Both the position numbers and the translations under genes were made by a program. This document shows positions 6,193 to 8,725 of a DNA stretch of 8,725 nt, piece after piece. The notes below the pieces were generated by a model. It did not search any database. It saw nothing but the letters and a program-made list of their open reading frames with translations, and was not told the DNA's origin. Position 1 is the stretch's first letter; every line of letters begins with the position of its first letter. The stretch covers positions 1-8,725 of the forward strand of contig JAMOMX010000332.1 in the NCBI GenBank assembly GCA_027066935.1, given 5' to 3'. The DNA is from Sulfurimonas sp. (lineage in GTDB: Bacteria; Campylobacterota; Campylobacteria; Campylobacterales; Sulfurimonadaceae).

Positions 6193-7713
6193 ATGAGATA
6201 TTTTTTTAAAAATAATAATATCTCTATTTTACTTTTTATCTTAGTCCTTAGTATCTCGTATCTCTCTTTTTATAATTATAAAACTCAAAATAATTTACTC
6301 TTAAAACAGATGGGAAATAATGCTAAACATATAGCTAGTTCAATCTCAGCCTCTATAAAACACTTCGAAGATATTAAATCAACTGTAAGTCTTCAAAAAT
6401 TAGTTAGAGATCTCTCTTTTGGACTTGAAATATTTGATTTTAGATTTATAAAATATGATGGAATTATAAAAAATTCTATGTTTAAAGAAGAGATTGGAAA
6501 AATTAGTAATTCAAAAAGTTTTCAAGAAATTTTACAAGGGGAAAAAAAACTTAAAACATTTTTCTTTGAAAAACGTGATTTTGTAAAAGTAATGGCTATA
6601 TATTACCCTATATATCGCAACAAAGACTTGGTAGGCATTATAGATTTATCTGTAGATATAGTTGAGTATAATGATATGTTAGATAACAATAAATTTATAT
6701 TAGAGCAACGCAAAATAGATATTTTAAATTTACTTAAGTCTATAGAGAGTTCCATAGTAAATAATTTATCAGTTATAGAAGAAACAGATACAGATAGTTT
6801 TTTAAATGCGCATATTAACTTTACTACTAATATTGAGCAAATTTTATTAGTTGATAATAATACAAATAAAATCATAAATAGTAGCAACAAAGGACTAGTC
6901 GCTACTACTTATGAAATGAACAATAGTTCATTAGGTTTATTTACAATAGATAAAAAACTAATCTATAAAACGGTAGTGCAAAACAATACCAATAACACTA
7001 AACTTGTCCTTTTAATTAATGCTTTTGAGTATGCAAAAAATGAACATAAACTTTTGCAAACTGCTATAACCACTAGCGCTATAGCTCTTTTATTTGCCTT
7101 TTTTATAGCGATGGGTGTTTATAACTCCGCAATGAGGCAATCTCGTAGCGAGAAAGAGCGTTTGGAATATTTAGTTAAAGAGCGTACATTAGAGATAGAA
7201 CTCTTAAGTAAGATTGACGCATTAACAGGGTTGTGGAACCGAGGATATCTTGAAGAGATGTTAGAGATGGAGTTTAAGAGAGCACATCGTTATAATCATG
7301 ATATATCTATTATGATTATAGACCTTGATTTTTTTAAGAAAATAAACGATACATATGGACATTTAGGTGGTGATGAAGTCTTGCGTATTGTGAGCAATCG
7401 TATTATAGAATGTGTTCGAGATACAGATTTTGTTGGAAGATATGGTGGGGAAGAAATTGTAGTAATTTTGCCAGAAACAGCAATTACAGGGTGTCAAAAT
7501 ATTGCAAATAAAATTCTTCAATCTATCTCTGCAAAACCTATAAAGTTTGAATCAGATTTAATTGATGTTACGGCAAGTATAGGGATAAGTAAATTAAAAA
7601 AGGGTCATAAAAACCAAAAGGCACTTTTTTATGAAGCAGATTTAGCTTTATATCGTGCTAAAAGAGAGGGGCGCAATCGTGTTATACTTTTTGATGAAAC
7701 AGTTGAAGCCTAA
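6193..7713 (+). CDS. Membrane-bound diguanylate cyclase (GGDEF) with periplasmic sensor region
   Basis: Codes for 506 residues and is predicted to make c-di-GMP from two GTP. A first membrane helix at about 9-28 and a second at about 289-311 enclose a periplasmic region of roughly 260 residues with no haem motif or domain I can name; it may be Cache-like. A short helical linker (RSEKERLEYLVKERTLEIE, about 317-335) leads to the GGDEF domain from 339 (KIDALTGLWNR) to the end. The active-site motif is GGEEI at 418-422, a functional variant, and the metal-binding DLDFFKKINDTYGH stretch is intact. An inhibitory I-site RDTD at 409-412, five residues before the GG, suggests product feedback. No EAL or HD-GYP domain follows. 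The start lies two bases after the cytochrome stop without a Shine-Dalgarno sequence, so translation is probably coupled. The periplasmic sensor may report on the redox chain or its substrate; this is inference from the operon. Confidence 0.93.
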   Translation: MRYFFKNNNISILLFILVLSISYLSFYNYKTQNNLLLKQMGNNAKHIASSISASIKHFEDIKSTVSLQKLVRDLSFGLEIFDFRFIKYDGIIKNSMFKEEIGKISNSKSFQEILQGEKKLKTFFFEKRDFVKVMAIYYPIYRNKDLVGIIDLSVDIVEYNDMLDNNKFILEQRKIDILNLLKSIESSIVNNLSVIEETDTDSFLNAHINFTTNIEQILLVDNNTNKIINSSNKGLVATTYEMNNSSLGLFTIDKKLIYKTVVQNNTNNTKLVLLINAFEYAKNEHKLLQTAITTSAIALLFAFFIAMGVYNSAMRQSRSEKERLEYLVKERTLEIELLSKIDALTGLWNRGYLEEMLEMEFKRAHRYNHDISIMIIDLDFFKKINDTYGHLGGDEVLRIVSNRIIECVRDTDFVGRYGGEEIVVILPETAITGCQNIANKILQSISAKPIKFESDLIDVTASIGISKLKKGHKNQKALFYEADLALYRAKREGRNRVILFDETVEA

Positions 7714-7729
7714 TTAATTGATTTTGGTA

Positions 7730-8725
7730 TTATTTTCTTCCTGATTTATCGTGACATCTTTGACATACACCAAATGCTATTGGACCTTTCATTCTTAGTA
7801 GATATACTCCAGATGATCCATGTGGGTTATGACAGCTAGTACAAGTAAAGTCTCTCTCTGGGCGTGCAGGATCTTTAACTGTATCGCTTCTTGTTGGATG
7901 ACCACCACTGTTACGACTAAATACAAAGCTTGAAACTACATGTTTTCCATCAGCTTTTTCAGCATGACAAGTTGTACAAAGATCCCAAATTGATTTACGT
8001 AAGAAAAATTCATTATCAGACCCATGTGGGTCATGACATCTAACACATCGTCCATCACTTGCTGGACCATGAGGATATTTATTGTATTCCCATTTTGTTA
8101 CTTTGTCATGGCAAGTTGCACAACTTGATTGTACCGGGTCACGAACCAAATATTTTGATTCCCCTTCATACTCTAAATTGTACTCAGCAACTTTTCCATC
8201 ATGACAATCTAGACAGCGCCAATTTGCTGCTGGAGCATGAGTATTTTTAGTATTAAGTTTGCTTTTGTGACAACTATAACAGTTTGTTTTTGAAACATCC
8301 TCAAGTACATCTTCACCTGTGGGGATATTTGAGGTCATATTGTGGCAAGATGCACAATTTTTTTCTTTTTCATCTGAATGAAAAAAATTTACATCATAAT
8401 CTTCATAGTCAAAATCACCACCTTCATATATTTCAGGTAGATAGTAAAGATTTATTTTAGATTCTTGAAGTTTTTTTTCATCTGAATATGTAGCTACTGT
8501 TACAATGTTTTTTGCTGGTTTGATTTTAATTATTTCGCAGTAAGTATTTTTTTCTTTAGTAGCATTAAGCTCTTTGATTATTTTATCATTCAAAGATATT
8601 TTAATTTTTGTTATATTTTTATCTGCATTATTAACAGGAACTTTTACAACAATTGTTACAAGATCACCACTATAGCGAGACATATCCTGAGGCTCTAAAA
8701 TTTCAACTTTTGGTAGTAAACTATT
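7730..8725 (-). CDS. Octahaem c-type cytochrome with N-terminal beta domain (N-terminus outside window)
   Basis: The frame runs open to the window edge: 14 codons precede the first in-window ATG (8683-8681) without a stop, and the sequence PKVEILEP before that Met continues the same domain, so the true start is beyond 8725. Of 331 visible residues, about 1-100 look like an Ig/Big-type beta sandwich (alternating VTIVVKV, KIKISLN, IVTVATYS). Then come eight CXXCH sites: CASCH 124, CYSCH 149, CLDCH 171, CATCH 202, CVRCH 227, CTTCH 250, CTSCH 295 and CQRCH 321 (first Cys). Paired modules of the form HGPA...CVRCHDPHGS...LR...CTTCH recur, characteristic of doubled-CXXCH cytochromes; the extra His in DPHGS, NPHGS, HAPA and HGPA are likely distal ligands. 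No enzymatic site is evident, so an electron-transfer protein in the periplasm or on the cell surface is likely. The signal peptide is not visible. It converges on the cyclase gene with 16 bases between. Confidence 0.9.
   Translation of the reverse strand, partial: NSLLPKVEILEPQDMSRYSGDLVTIVVKVPVNNADKNITKIKISLNDKIIKELNATKEKNTYCEIIKIKPAKNIVTVATYSDEKKLQESKINLYYLPEIYEGGDFDYEDYDVNFFHSDEKEKNCASCHNMTSNIPTGEDVLEDVSKTNCYSCHKSKLNTKNTHAPAANWRCLDCHDGKVAEYNLEYEGESKYLVRDPVQSSCATCHDKVTKWEYNKYPHGPASDGRCVRCHDPHGSDNEFFLRKSIWDLCTTCHAEKADGKHVVSSFVFSRNSGGHPTRSDTVKDPARPERDFTCTSCHNPHGSSGVYLLRMKGPIAFGVCQRCHDKSGRK

Noticed and set aside
6603..6890. Minus-strand frame of 95 codons
   Set aside because: Lies inside the cyclase gene, Leu/Ser/Ile-rich shadow without domain or ribosome site.
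8059..8250. Plus-strand frame of 63 codons
   Set aside because: Antisense shadow of the octahaem cytochrome; its His and Cys come from reading the haem motifs on the wrong strand.
1..8725. CRISPR array, tRNA, rRNA, insertion sequence or phage genes
   Set aside because: No regularly spaced repeats, cloverleaf-like sequence, transposase or integrase motifs were found on either strand.

Overview
The window looks like a chromosomal piece of a Campylobacterota (former Epsilonproteobacteria) genome. It is very AT-rich. It carries the large fused ResB-CcsA cytochrome c synthase (CcsBA) typical of that phylum, several haem-c proteins and a GGDEF protein. Its promoter-like sites are a -10 box behind a TTTTG-type element, without a clear -35, as is usual there. 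Genus cannot be set from sequence alone; a free-living, respiratory relative of Sulfurimonas, Sulfurovum or Arcobacter is a reasonable guess.

Layout. Bases 2-190 hold the 3' end of a gene entering from the left; its tail has a possible non-canonical haem site (CX7CH). A short palindromic repeat follows (223-242). Next is a small secreted protein of unknown function (312-815), convergent with a tiny GTG-started monohaem cytochrome (842-1042, minus strand). A 342-base non-coding stretch leads to ccsBA (1385-4549). After a hairpin lies the decayed N-terminus of a spermidine-synthase-like membrane protein (about 4577-4782), with a stop codon where the family has Trp. Then come a DUF4136-type lipoprotein (4897-5502), a tetrahaem cytochrome c554-family protein (5561-6190) and, two bases later, a membrane diguanylate cyclase (6193-7713). 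The right end is a minus-strand octahaem cytochrome (7730-8725) whose N-terminus lies outside the window.

Common theme. At least three, probably four, gene products are exported c-type cytochromes, and the fourth kind of gene needed, the synthase that attaches haem to them, sits in the middle. The plausible picture is a periplasmic or outer-surface electron-transfer locus with its own haem ligation enzyme, plus a c-di-GMP signalling protein coupled to the tetrahaem cytochrome. The physiological donor or acceptor cannot be read from this window. The decayed gene and the dispersed repeat suggest the locus has been rearranged.
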